Below are positions 26,936 to 36,624 of a DNA stretch of 64,000 nt, piece after piece. The notes under the pieces are model-generated. The model did not search any database. It was not told where the DNA came from and was given only the letters and a program-made list of their open reading frames with translations. The position numbers and the translations under genes are program-made. Positions within the stretch are counted from its first letter, which is position 1. Each line of letters starts with the position of its first letter. This DNA comes from JAVJST01 sp965229715. GTDB taxonomy: Bacteria; Pseudomonadota; Alphaproteobacteria; Rhodospirillales; Casp-alpha2. The DNA lies in assembly GCA_965229715.1 (NCBI GenBank), contig CBDDJL010000002.1, positions 2,108,001 through 2,172,000 of the forward strand. The letters are read 5' to 3'.

Positions 26936-26942
26936 GCCGGTT

Positions 26943-27842
26943 ATGGGCCGGCTGTTCGGCGACGAACGGGGGGCTGCCTACCGTGCACACCGCGTGTCGG
27001 CGCAGGACGGGCTCAGGCTATTCGTTCGCGAATACGGTCCGCGACACGGCGACACGGTGTTGTGCCTTCACGGTTTGACGCGGAACAGCCAGGATTTTCA
27101 TCCGCTCGCAACCCGTTTGTCGGCCACGCACCGGGTCCTGGTGCCGGATTATCGGGGCCGGGGGCGATCCGCGTACGATTCCAACTGGCGAAACTATGTG
27201 CCCGCCGTCTATCTCGGCGATATCAACCATTGCCTGACGGCGATGGGTGTCGAGCATTGCGCGGTCATCGGCACCTCCCTTGGCGGCCTTCTCGGGATGG
27301 CATTCGGCACAGCGATGCCGACCCGCCTGGCGGGTCTGTTGCTCAACGATATCGGGCCAAGGATCCCCCTCGCAGGGATCGAACGGATTAAGCGTGCGAT
27401 CGCCGATAATGCGAGTCCGGCGGATTGGGACGCAGCGGTCGATCACCTGAAAACGTGCTTTCCCGATTTACCGGCCGAGGATGATGCGGACTGGCGGGTG
27501 ATCGCCGGCGCGGCATACCGCGAACGCGCCGATGGCAAGCTGGAGCATGACTGGGACCCGGCGATCGTCAGAGCCGTCGGGGATGAGCCGCCGGCATCGG
27601 CGTTGCTGTGGCGGCTATTCCGAAGCGTCGACGGTCGACCGCTGGCCGCCGTTCGCGGAGAACTGACAGGCTTCATCGATGATGCTTTGTGGCAAGAGAT
27701 GGCCGAGGCACGTCCGGACATGCTGAGGTGCCAGGTGCCGGGTGTTGGGCATGCGCCGAGCCTCGTCGAAGACGCGGCCGTCCAGCTTATTGACGAATGG
27801 CTTGTGCGCTGCTTCCGACGAACAGGCCCAAAGTGGCGCTGA
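26943..27842 (+). CDS. Alpha/beta hydrolase
   Basis: A 299-residue alpha/beta-hydrolase-fold protein. LCLHGLTRNSQDFHPLA is the oxyanion region, VIGTSLGGLLGMAFG the nucleophile elbow (serine about residue 107), and PGVGHAPSLVE carries the catalytic histidine near the C-terminus. The substrate is unknown; esterase or haloalkane-type activities are possible. The ATG at 26943 fits the start of homology; longer in-frame options run into the dehalogenase gene. Pairing with the dehalogenase suggests a small catabolic unit (inference). Its TGA abuts the TGA of the bactofilin gene on the other strand. Confidence 0.85.
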   Translation: MGRLFGDERGAAYRAHRVSAQDGLRLFVREYGPRHGDTVLCLHGLTRNSQDFHPLATRLSATHRVLVPDYRGRGRSAYDSNWRNYVPAVYLGDINHCLTAMGVEHCAVIGTSLGGLLGMAFGTAMPTRLAGLLLNDIGPRIPLAGIERIKRAIADNASPADWDAAVDHLKTCFPDLPAEDDADWRVIAGAAYRERADGKLEHDWDPAIVRAVGDEPPASALLWRLFRSVDGRPLAAVRGELTGFIDDALWQEMAEARPDMLRCQVPGVGHAPSLVEDAAVQLIDEWLVRCFRRTGPKWR

Positions 27843-28406
27843 TCAGGCGTTGGCCTGAATGGCGGGTTTGTCGGTCTTTTCTGTTTTTTCGGCTTCGGAT
27901 TCCTCCGAACCGTTACCGCTTGAGGGCCTCGCGAGTGCCGGGCCCGCCTTATCGAGCGGCGCGCCGGGCACTGGCGGCGTGACCTCTTTCAGGCTTGAGC
28001 GCCGATCGCCGGCCACGGCGAGCGTTTTTTCCTCGGCAATGCGCTTGCAATGGCCTTCGAGGAAAGCGCCCTTCTCGATCGATAGATCTTCGTGGATGAC
28101 ATCGCCGGTGACATGAGCCGTCTTGGCGAGGGTGACCGATTTCGCGGTGATTTGACCGTCGACGTGACCGTGAACGCGAACGCGGCGGGCAACGATCTCG
28201 CCCTGAACCTTGGCGTCCTCGCCGATCAAAAGCGCATCCGTCTTGATGTCGCCGATCACGTTACCGTCGATCTGAACCTCACCCGCGCTGACCAGATTAC
28301 CGGTAATGGTCAGATCCGCGCTGATGATGGACGGAACCGCCGGCTTCTCCGGCTTGGCAGCGTTGCCCGTGCTGTTTGCCTTCGCGTTATTTTTCTTGGA
28401 AAACAT
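27843..28406 (-). CDS. Bactofilin (polymer-forming cytoskeletal protein)
   Basis: Bactofilins polymerise without nucleotide into membrane-associated filaments that localise cell-wall enzymes. The 187 residues comprise a disordered N-terminus, a beta-helix core of about 110 residues with repeating IDGNVIGDIKTDALLIGEDAKVQGEI-like turns, and a disordered tail. The gene overlaps the M23 peptidase gene by 20 bases, a pairing known from Helicobacter (CcmA with Csd1) and several alphaproteobacteria. No membrane helix is present. Confidence 0.93.
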   Translation of the reverse strand: MFSKKNNAKANSTGNAAKPEKPAVPSIISADLTITGNLVSAGEVQIDGNVIGDIKTDALLIGEDAKVQGEIVARRVRVHGHVDGQITAKSVTLAKTAHVTGDVIHEDLSIEKGAFLEGHCKRIAEEKTLAVAGDRRSSLKEVTPPVPGAPLDKAGPALARPSSGNGSEESEAEKTEKTDKPAIQANA

Positions 28407-29697
28407 GACGCCCCGCTATGATGAACTTCATCGGATCGATCGGTTTGCCGTTGAACAAAACCTCGTAATGGGTATGCGGTCCGGTACTGCGACCTGTGCT
28501 TCCCAACAACCCGATCTTCTCGAAGAAGCCGACCTCCTGGCCTTTTTCCACCTTGATCTTCGAAAGATGACCGAAGCGCGTCTTCAGACCGCCGCCATGG
28601 TCAATCTCGATCAGTTTACCGTAGTTTCCCTTCCAGCCCGCATATGTAACCACGCCGGGGGCTGTGGAGTAAACGCCTGAATTTCTTGGACCTCCCAGAT
28701 CGAGACCATAGTGCATGGACCATTTCTGGTTTACCGGGTCGCGCCGCTTTCCATAGTTGCTGGTCACGTAATAGGTAATCAATGGCGAGGTTAGCGGGAT
28801 CCGGCGCATGCGTTCCCGTAATTCACCGAGATGCAGAAGTTTCTGATCGAGCAATGCCAGACGCTCGCCCAGCTCACCGGCTGCCTCGTCGGACGCGGCG
28901 CCGATGAACGGACCGCCTTGCCCGACACCGGTTTCAGGCATCAGTTCGGCAACATCGAGGCCGGCCATGGCGACGACCTTCTCCATCGTCGAAATGGAAT
29001 CGTCGGTCCGCTCCATGAGCGCTGTCACGGTATCGATCTGCGTTTCCTGAAGCTTGCTCAGACGGTTTTCCAACTGGCCGATCTTGCGGCCCATGCGCTC
29101 GCCCGTGATAAGCGCCGCGTTTCGCTCCTCAAGCGCGCGCTGCAAGCTCGTTTCGATGGTGTCGAGGTTATCCTGAAGCAGGAAATTCCTGTTCGTCAGC
29201 GAGTGCAGGTCCTGCTGAATATTGGAGAGTTCGTCGTTGAGACGCTCGCGCGTCGCGAACGCCTGTTCGCGTTCGTTCTCGGTCATGCGAAGCTTGTATT
29301 CGACGGTCGACAGATCCTGCTGCAACGCCGTGTTCTGTTCGGCGAGGTCGAGCGTCAGAGCGTGATTTTCCTCGAGATCGCGCGTAATACCCATAAATTT
29401 GCGCTGATACTCGGAAACTTCGCTGAGAAGATTGCCGTAGGCCTTACGCGCGGCGTCGATCTGGCGGTCCTTGCCGGCGACGATGGTCGCGTTCAGCATG
29501 TAACTGGCGGAGGCGTAACCGACCCAACTGCCGGTCAGCACGAGCAAAACCGTCAGTGAAATCTGTAGCCGCTGGCTGAAGCGAATGTAGCGAACACGGG
29601 CATCGCTGCGCACGACGATTTGCCGCTCGGGAAACACCCGATCGAGAACCTGGCCCAATTTCTGCCAGAACGTTCGTTCTTCGGGATACCCCCGCAT
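28387..29697 (-). CDS. M23 family metallopeptidase (LytM domain)
   Basis: Likely a peptidoglycan DD-endopeptidase or its regulator. The 436-residue product has an N-terminal cytoplasmic part, one membrane helix (ISLTVLLVLTGSWVGYASASYM, about 45-68), a long periplasmic coiled coil (about 80-240) and a C-terminal M23 domain with zinc ligands in HYGLDLGGPRNSG and PHTHYEVLFNG, so the site appears intact. The ATG at 29697 was preferred; an upstream in-frame ATG at 29778 would add 27 unconserved residues. It overlaps the bactofilin gene, its probable localisation partner. Confidence 0.92.
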   Translation of the reverse strand: MRGYPEERTFWQKLGQVLDRVFPERQIVVRSDARVRYIRFSQRLQISLTVLLVLTGSWVGYASASYMLNATIVAGKDRQIDAARKAYGNLLSEVSEYQRKFMGITRDLEENHALTLDLAEQNTALQQDLSTVEYKLRMTENEREQAFATRERLNDELSNIQQDLHSLTNRNFLLQDNLDTIETSLQRALEERNAALITGERMGRKIGQLENRLSKLQETQIDTVTALMERTDDSISTMEKVVAMAGLDVAELMPETGVGQGGPFIGAASDEAAGELGERLALLDQKLLHLGELRERMRRIPLTSPLITYYVTSNYGKRRDPVNQKWSMHYGLDLGGPRNSGVYSTAPGVVTYAGWKGNYGKLIEIDHGGGLKTRFGHLSKIKVEKGQEVGFFEKIGLLGSTGRSTGPHTHYEVLFNGKPIDPMKFIIAGRHVFQEK

Positions 29698-30017
29698 GCT
29701 CCTCGTCCGCCTGATGGGCCTCGCTGCCCAACTGCCCTTCCCGGATGTCCGGCGGTCCAGTTCTCCGCCGACATTCACACCGTACGCCTCTCACGGGCGC
29801 TTCGGTTCACCTTTTTCGGGGGTCTTTCGCCCAAGGTTTATGGATGGGACGGTAATCATGCCGCCTCATGCTGGCAAGGGGTAATTCCCTGAGCGATGCC
29901 CGCAGTATTAACAATCTGAAATTGCTAATATATTCACATTTCTGGTCAGTGAAGACGAATGGTGCTAAGGCTCGACGCGTCGCCGTTCGTCCGGTGACGG
30001 GAATCGAACGTGCCGCC
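29698..30017. promoter_or_regulatory. Divergent promoter region with an operator-like palindrome
   Basis: This 320-base gap separates the M23-bactofilin unit from pgpA-pncC. It has no convincing gene. Its right half contains an AT-rich block with an imperfect inverted repeat, ATTAACAAT (29907-29915) and ATTGCTAAT (29921-29929), separated by five bases; one of nine pairs mismatches. TAATAT-like hexamers on both strands lie in the same block, so it probably carries the two promoters and perhaps a repressor site. Confidence 0.45.
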
Positions 30018-30527
30018 ATGACCGAAACGGAAACATGCGCTACCGGGGAACGCCCGTCTCTCGTCAATCCATGGGTTTTGATCGCGACCTGGGGAGGGGC
30101 CGGTTATCTGCCCAAAGCCCCCGGCACGTGGGGCTCGCTGGCCGCCTTGCCGTTCGCCTGGTTTATCCTTGAAGCCGGCGGTTTCATAGGGTTGGTCGCT
30201 GCATCGGCGGCGGCTCTTCTCATTGGAACGATGGCGGCTGATCGCTACATGGCCTTGAGCGGTGAGCACGATCCGGGACCGGTGGTCGTCGACGAAGTCG
30301 CCGGACAATGGCTCACGCTTGCAATCGTGCCTTTAGATGCGATCTGGTTTGTGGCGGGTTTCTGTGCCTTCCGGTTGTTCGACATCGTCAAGCCGTGGCC
30401 CGTCGGGTGGCTCGACCGCAGAGTCAAAGGCGGGTTCGGCGTCATGCTGGATGATATTGCCGCAGGCCTCTATGCGGCAGTGTTGCTCTACATTGCCCAG
30501 ATTTTGTTCTTGAATGGTTCATCATGA
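30018..30527 (+). CDS. pgpA: Phosphatidylglycerophosphatase A
   Basis: Dephosphorylates phosphatidylglycerophosphate to phosphatidylglycerol in the inner membrane. The 169 residues include the PgpA hallmarks GAGYLPKAPGTWGSLAALP and DEVAGQWLTL, then FDIVKPWPVGWLDRRVKGGFGVMLDDIAAG with the acidic residues of the active site; about four hydrophobic segments are present. The ATG at 30018 was chosen since the product then matches family length. It overlaps pncC in an ATGA, a pairing conserved in alphaproteobacteria. Confidence 0.94.
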   Translation: MTETETCATGERPSLVNPWVLIATWGGAGYLPKAPGTWGSLAALPFAWFILEAGGFIGLVAASAAALLIGTMAADRYMALSGEHDPGPVVVDEVAGQWLTLAIVPLDAIWFVAGFCAFRLFDIVKPWPVGWLDRRVKGGFGVMLDDIAAGLYAAVLLYIAQILFLNGSS

Positions 30528-31018
30528 TGCCGAGCTCTGTGCAACAGGCGGCAGAGGTTGTCCTCGCGTTCACGTCGGCCCGCAAGATGCTGGCAACGGC
30601 CGAGTCATGTACCGGGGGTCTCATCGCGGCGACACTGACGGCCATTAGCGGGTCGTCCAGCGTCGTCGACAGGGGCTTCGTCACCTACTCCAACGAGGCC
30701 AAGAACGAGCTCCTCGGCGTACCGCTCGACATGACCTACGGGCCGCCGGGCGCCGTCAGCGAAGAGGTTGCCAGATTGATGGCCGAAGGCGCATTGGCGC
30801 GGTCGAACGCCTTCGCTGCGGTTGCCGTAACGGGGGTCGCAGGTCCGACCGGCGGAACGCCCGAGAAACCGGTTGGTCTCGTTCACCTCGCCTGTGCCGC
30901 CGATGGTCGCGAAACGGATCATCGGCGGGAGATTTTCGATGGCGATCGCGATGCCGTCCGGGATCAGACGGTGTCTGTGGCGTTCGATATGCTGCTGGCG
31001 GCGTTGAATCAGCCGTAG
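30524..31018 (+). CDS. pncC: Nicotinamide-nucleotide amidohydrolase (CinA C-terminal domain)
   Basis: Deamidates nicotinamide mononucleotide in the pyridine-nucleotide salvage cycle. The 164-residue protein is the stand-alone CinA C-terminal domain: TAESCTGGLIAATLTAISGSS with the catalytic serine region, VVDRGFVTYSNEAK, and VTGVAGPTGGTPEKPVGLVH. It has no N-terminal CinA (MoaB-like) domain. It overlaps pgpA by 4 bases and its end overlaps the convergent coq10 gene by 10 bases. Confidence 0.93.
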   Translation: MMPSSVQQAAEVVLAFTSARKMLATAESCTGGLIAATLTAISGSSSVVDRGFVTYSNEAKNELLGVPLDMTYGPPGAVSEEVARLMAEGALARSNAFAAVAVTGVAGPTGGTPEKPVGLVHLACAADGRETDHRREIFDGDRDAVRDQTVSVAFDMLLAALNQP

Positions 31019-31437
31019 AGTTCGTGTGCGCGTTTCTCGAACGCACCGACCATGCGCACGACAGCCTGACCGAACACGACACCGATGGCGCGCTCCAGAA
31101 TGCGCGAGCGGAACTCGAAATCGACGTGGAAATCGATCGTTGTCGAATCGCCCGATGTTTCAAAAATCCATCTATTTCTCAGATATTTAAATGGGCCATC
31201 TTCATACGAAACATCAATTCGGTCGGGGCGCTGTAACGCGACCCGTGAGGTGAACGTTTCGCGAAACGCCTTGAAGCCGATAATCATGTCCGCGACCATC
31301 ATGGTATCGCTGGCCGACCGCACGCGCGTGCCAACGCACCAGGGCAGAAACTCGGGGTAGCGGCCGACATCGGCGACCAGATCGAAGAGCTGTTCGCGAC
31401 TGTAGGGCAAGGTTTTGCGTTCGGCGTGGGACGGCAT
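31009..31437 (-). CDS. COQ10/RatA family ubiquinone-binding START protein
   Basis: A 142-residue protein with the START fold of the Coq10/RatA family, which binds ubiquinone and supports respiratory electron transfer. Recognisable segments are KTLPYSREQLFDLVADVGRYPEFLPWC at the start and GPFKYLRNRWIFE in the middle. The older toxin name RatA comes from an E. coli homologue and should not be transferred. The ATG at 31437 gives the usual MPSH start; the longer frame extends to 31500 without homology. It ends the pdh-lpd-lipA gene run, 37 bases after lipA. Confidence 0.88.
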   Translation of the reverse strand: MPSHAERKTLPYSREQLFDLVADVGRYPEFLPWCVGTRVRSASDTMMVADMIIGFKAFRETFTSRVALQRPDRIDVSYEDGPFKYLRNRWIFETSGDSTTIDFHVDFEFRSRILERAIGVVFGQAVVRMVGAFEKRAHELYG

Positions 31438-31474
31438 GGCGATCTTGGGGCTTGGCGCGGGGACTGTTCGGCGT

Positions 31475-32419
31475 TCAGGCGATGGCCTTGAGCCGCGCAT
31501 CGCGCAATTTTTGGAAATCGTCGTCGGCGTGATAGCTCGACCGGGTCAGCGGCGACGCCGAAACCAGCAGGAACCCCTTGGAAAAGCCGATCTCGCGATA
31601 CGTGTCGAATTCTTCCGGGGTGACGAACCGGTCGACGGCGGCGTGCTTCAGCGTCGGTTGCAGGTACTGGCCGATGGTCAGGAAATCGACGTCCGCGGCA
31701 CGAAGCTCGTCCATCAGGTCCAGCACCTCGTCTTTCGTTTCGCCGAGACCGACCATAATGCCGGACTTGGTGAAGACCGCAGGATCGAGCTGCTTGGCGC
31801 GCCTCAGCAGGTCAACCGAGTGGTCGAAGCGAGCGCCAGGCCGGATCGCCGGATAAAGCCGCGGCACGGTCTCGAGGTTGTGGTTGAAAACGTCAGGGCC
31901 GGCTTCCATCACCCGCTCAAGCGCCCCTGCCTTGCCGCGAAAATCGGGCGTCAGCACTTCGATGGTCGTATCCGGCGTGGTTTCCCGGAGACGCTCGATG
32001 CACTGTGCGAACTGATCGGCGCCGCCGTCGGCGAGGTCGTCGCGGTCGACAGACGTGATGACCATGTGGCGAAGCCCGAGTTTCGCGGTCGCGATGGCCG
32101 TATTCATCGGCTCCATGGGATCGACGGCGCCGGGCTTGCCGGTGGCGACGTTGCAGAACGCGCACGCACGGGTACAGATATCGCCGAGGATCATCACGGT
32201 GGCGTGCCGCTGCGCCCAGCATTCGCCGATATTGGGGCAAGACGCCTCCTCGCAGACCGTATGCAGCTTATGCTCGCGGATCAGGCGCCGGGTTTCCGCA
32301 TACTCGGGCGACGTCGGCGCCTTGACGCGGATCCAGTCCGGTTTCCGAGGCGACGGATTGTCCGGCTTGTGCGCCTTTTCGGGGTGACGAAGGCGCGGTG
32401 CGGTTTCGGTATCGCTCAT
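31475..32419 (-). CDS. lipA: Lipoyl synthase
   Basis: Radical SAM enzyme that inserts two sulfur atoms into octanoyl groups bound to E2 and related lipoyl domains. The 314-residue protein has both iron-sulfur motifs: CEEASCPNIGEC for the auxiliary cluster and CTRACAFCNV for the radical SAM cluster, plus the C-terminal RSSYHAD serine ligand. It follows lpd by 3 bases, placing cofactor assembly next to the pyruvate dehydrogenase genes whose lipoyl domains it modifies. Confidence 0.97.
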   Translation of the reverse strand: MSDTETAPRLRHPEKAHKPDNPSPRKPDWIRVKAPTSPEYAETRRLIREHKLHTVCEEASCPNIGECWAQRHATVMILGDICTRACAFCNVATGKPGAVDPMEPMNTAIATAKLGLRHMVITSVDRDDLADGGADQFAQCIERLRETTPDTTIEVLTPDFRGKAGALERVMEAGPDVFNHNLETVPRLYPAIRPGARFDHSVDLLRRAKQLDPAVFTKSGIMVGLGETKDEVLDLMDELRAADVDFLTIGQYLQPTLKHAAVDRFVTPEEFDTYREIGFSKGFLLVSASPLTRSSYHADDDFQKLRDARLKAIA

Positions 32420-32422
32420 GAT

Positions 32423-33835
32423 CTAGATATGGATCGCACGGCCGTAGGCGTTCAAGACCGACTCGTGCATCATTTCCGAAAGCGTCGGGTGCGGGAACAC
32501 CGTGTGCATGAGGTCTTCCTCGGTGGTTTCCAGCCCCATGGCGACGACGAAGCCCTGAATAAGCTCCGTCACCTCCGCGCCGACCATGTGCGCGCCGAGC
32601 AGTTCGCCCGTCTTGGCGTCGAACACGGTTTTCACCATGCCTTCGCTTTCACCGAGCGCAATGGCCTTGCCGTTGCCGATGAACGGAAACTTACCGACCT
32701 TGACGTCGTGACCGGCCTCCTTGGCCTTGGCTTCGGTCAGACCGACACTGGCGATCTGCGGATAGCAGTAGGTACAACCCGGGATGTGTAACTTGTTCAT
32801 CGGGTGTACGCCGTCCACGCCGGCGATCTTCTCGACGCAGATGACGCCCTCATGCTCGGCTTTGTGCGCCAGCATCGGCGGGCCGGCGACGTCGCCGATG
32901 GCATAGACCCCCTTCTCCGCGGTGCGGCCGTATCCGTCGGCCTTGATGCAGCCGCGATCGGTTTCGACTTTGGTGTTTTCAAGGCCGATATCCTCGATAT
33001 TACCGACCACGCCGACGGCGGAAATGACGCGGTCCACGGTGACGTTTTGGGACTTGCCGTCCTTATCCTCGATGGTCGCGGTGACGCTGTCGGACTTCTT
33101 GTCGAGTTTGGTGACCTTGGCCTCGCTGATGACGGTCATGCCCTGCTTTTCGAACTGTTTGCGGGCGAAGGCGGCGATTTCCGCGTCCTCGACCGGCAGG
33201 ATCTGCGGCAACACCTCGACGACCGTCACCTCTGACCCCATGGTCCTGAAAAAGCTCGCGAACTCGATCCCGATGGCGCCGGTGCCGATGACCAGCAATT
33301 TCTTCGGCATGGTGTCGGGCTTGAGCGCCTCGAAATAGCTCCAGACCAGCTTGCCGTCGGCTTCAAGGCCCGGCAGCGCACGCGGCCGGGCACCGGTCGC
33401 CAGAATGATGTGTTTGGCCGAAACCGTTTCGTCTTTGCCTTCCCCTGGGCCGTCCTTCGATATTTTTGCCTTGCCGCCGCCCTGCAGCACGGCGCGGCCG
33501 TCGAACACGGTGACCTTGTTCTTCTTCAGCAGGTGCCCGACGCCGGTGTTGAGCTGTTTGGAGATGCCGCGCGAGCGCTCGACCACCTTGGTCAGATCGA
33601 AATCGACGCCCTTCGCACTCAATCCGTATGAGTCCGCGTGGTTCATGTAGTGATAAATCTCGGCCGAGCGCAGCAGTGCCTTGGTCGGAATGCAGCCCCA
33701 GTTGAGGCAGATGCCGCCGAGGTGCTTCTCTTCGGCGACAGCCGTCTTCAGGCCGAGTTGCGCCGCCCGGATTGCCGCGACATAGCCGCCGGGACCGCCA
33801 CCGACGATCAGAATGTCGAAGGATTGTTCTGCCAT
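32423..33835 (-). CDS. lpd: Dihydrolipoyl dehydrogenase (E3)
   Basis: Flavoprotein that reoxidises dihydrolipoamide with NAD+ as the E3 part of the pyruvate dehydrogenase complex. At 470 residues it has the FAD motif GGGPGGYVAAIRAAQLG, the redox disulfide GGICLNWGCIPTKALL, the NAD motif GTGAIGIEFASFF and the C-terminal catalytic HPTLSEMMHE. It sits directly downstream of pdhC (9-base gap) and upstream of lipA, so it is probably the PDH-dedicated copy. Confidence 0.97.
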   Translation of the reverse strand: MAEQSFDILIVGGGPGGYVAAIRAAQLGLKTAVAEEKHLGGICLNWGCIPTKALLRSAEIYHYMNHADSYGLSAKGVDFDLTKVVERSRGISKQLNTGVGHLLKKNKVTVFDGRAVLQGGGKAKISKDGPGEGKDETVSAKHIILATGARPRALPGLEADGKLVWSYFEALKPDTMPKKLLVIGTGAIGIEFASFFRTMGSEVTVVEVLPQILPVEDAEIAAFARKQFEKQGMTVISEAKVTKLDKKSDSVTATIEDKDGKSQNVTVDRVISAVGVVGNIEDIGLENTKVETDRGCIKADGYGRTAEKGVYAIGDVAGPPMLAHKAEHEGVICVEKIAGVDGVHPMNKLHIPGCTYCYPQIASVGLTEAKAKEAGHDVKVGKFPFIGNGKAIALGESEGMVKTVFDAKTGELLGAHMVGAEVTELIQGFVVAMGLETTEEDLMHTVFPHPTLSEMMHESVLNAYGRAIHI

Positions 33836-33844
33836 CGGTCCCTC

Positions 33845-35161
33845 CTAGAGCAACATGCTGACCGGGTCTTCGATCAGCGGCTTGAAGGCGGCGAGATACT
33901 CGGCGCCGAGCGCGCCGTCGACAACCCGATGGTCGACGGCAAGGGTACAGGTCATGACCGTTGCGACGGCAAGCGCGCCATCCTTGACCACAGCGCGCTG
34001 TTCGCCGGCGCCGACCGCGAGTATGCAGCCCTGCGGCGGGTTGATGATGGCCGAGAAATCCTTGATGCCGAACATGCCGAGGTTTGAGATCGACATGGTG
34101 CCACCCTGATACTCCTCGGGCATCAGTTTTCCGTCCCGCGCCTTGGCTGCGAGCGACTTCATCTCGTCCGAAATCTGACGCAGCCCCTTTGCACCGGCAT
34201 CGCGGATAACCGGTGTGATCAACCCGTCGGGAATGGCGACGGCGACGGAAACGTCGGCGCGGCTGAACTTGCGGATCGAATCGCCCGCCCACATGGCGTT
34301 GGCGTCGGGCACGCGTTCGAGCGCGATCGCAGCGGCGCGAATGACGAAGTCGTTGACCGAAATCTTGTAGGCGTCCGACTGTTCGTTGAGGCGCTTGCGG
34401 ACGGCGAGCAGGTTGTCGAGCTCGCAGTCGATGGTGAGATAAAAATGCGGAACGGTCTGTTTCGACTCGGTCAGGCGCTTTGCGATGACCTTGCGCATCG
34501 ACGAGTTCTTGACCTCCTCGTAAGGCGGTAACACGCCATCATCGATCGCCGCAGCCGTAGCGGGTTGTGGTGCCGGTGCGTCGCCGTCCGCGGCCGGTGC
34601 TGGTTTGCCCGTGCCTTCCTTGATGGCCTTCTCGACGTCGCGTTTGATTACGCGGCCTCGCGGACCGGAGCCTGAAACTTCGGCAATATCAATGCCTTCA
34701 TCCTTGGCGATCCGACGCGCCAGCGGGCTTGCAAAGATCCGCTCGCCGTCGGATTTCGCGGATGATTTTTGGCTGCCATCCGATTTTTCCCGCTTCGGTT
34801 CGGGTTCGGGCTCCGGTTCTGGGTCCGGCTCAGGCTCGGGTTCGGGCGTTTTGTCCGATTTAGAACCGCCGCCGTCCGGACCGGACGTATCGGCATCTTC
34901 GAGCGCGCTCTCGTCTTCACCCTCTTCGAGAATCAGGCCGATTACCGTGTTGACCGCGACGCCCTCGGTGCCGCCGTCGACGACGATCTTCCCGAGCGTG
35001 CCCTCGTCGACAGCTTCCACTTCCATGGTGGCCTTGTCGGTTTCGATTTCGGCGAGTATGTCGCCGGACTCGATCGTGTCGCCCTCGTTCTTGAGCCATT
35101 TGGCCAGCGTGCCCTCGGTCATTGTGGGCGACAGCGCCGGCATCAGGATTTTCGTTGGCAT
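33845..35161 (-). CDS. pdhC: Pyruvate dehydrogenase E2, dihydrolipoyl acetyltransferase
   Basis: Core subunit of the PDH complex. The 438 residues contain one N-terminal lipoyl domain with the modified lysine in ETDKATMEVEA (about residue 43), a linker rich in Glu-Pro repeats (about 103-125), a peripheral-subunit-binding domain (ASPLARRIAKDEGIDI, about 145-180) and the catalytic domain ending with DHRVVDGALGAEYL, whose His and Asp are the active site. The Glu-Pro linker is encoded by a simple hexamer-like repeat around 34796-34847. It lies 12 bases downstream of pdhB. Confidence 0.97.
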   Translation of the reverse strand: MPTKILMPALSPTMTEGTLAKWLKNEGDTIESGDILAEIETDKATMEVEAVDEGTLGKIVVDGGTEGVAVNTVIGLILEEGEDESALEDADTSGPDGGGSKSDKTPEPEPEPDPEPEPEPEPKREKSDGSQKSSAKSDGERIFASPLARRIAKDEGIDIAEVSGSGPRGRVIKRDVEKAIKEGTGKPAPAADGDAPAPQPATAAAIDDGVLPPYEEVKNSSMRKVIAKRLTESKQTVPHFYLTIDCELDNLLAVRKRLNEQSDAYKISVNDFVIRAAAIALERVPDANAMWAGDSIRKFSRADVSVAVAIPDGLITPVIRDAGAKGLRQISDEMKSLAAKARDGKLMPEEYQGGTMSISNLGMFGIKDFSAIINPPQGCILAVGAGEQRAVVKDGALAVATVMTCTLAVDHRVVDGALGAEYLAAFKPLIEDPVSMLL

Positions 35162-35173
35162 ATCGGCGTCCCC

Positions 35174-36607
<1,434 letters not shown>

Positions 36608-36624
36608 GTGTTTCCTCCCTCGCC

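Noticed and set aside
31009..31437. RatA toxin of a toxin-antitoxin pair
   Set aside because: No antitoxin-like partner is adjacent and the protein sits in a respiratory and lipoyl gene run, which fits Coq10-type ubiquinone binding better.
34796..34847. Possible CRISPR-like or satellite repeat in pdhC
   Set aside because: It is a coding repeat for alternating Glu-Pro residues of the E2 linker, kept in frame, with no spacer structure.
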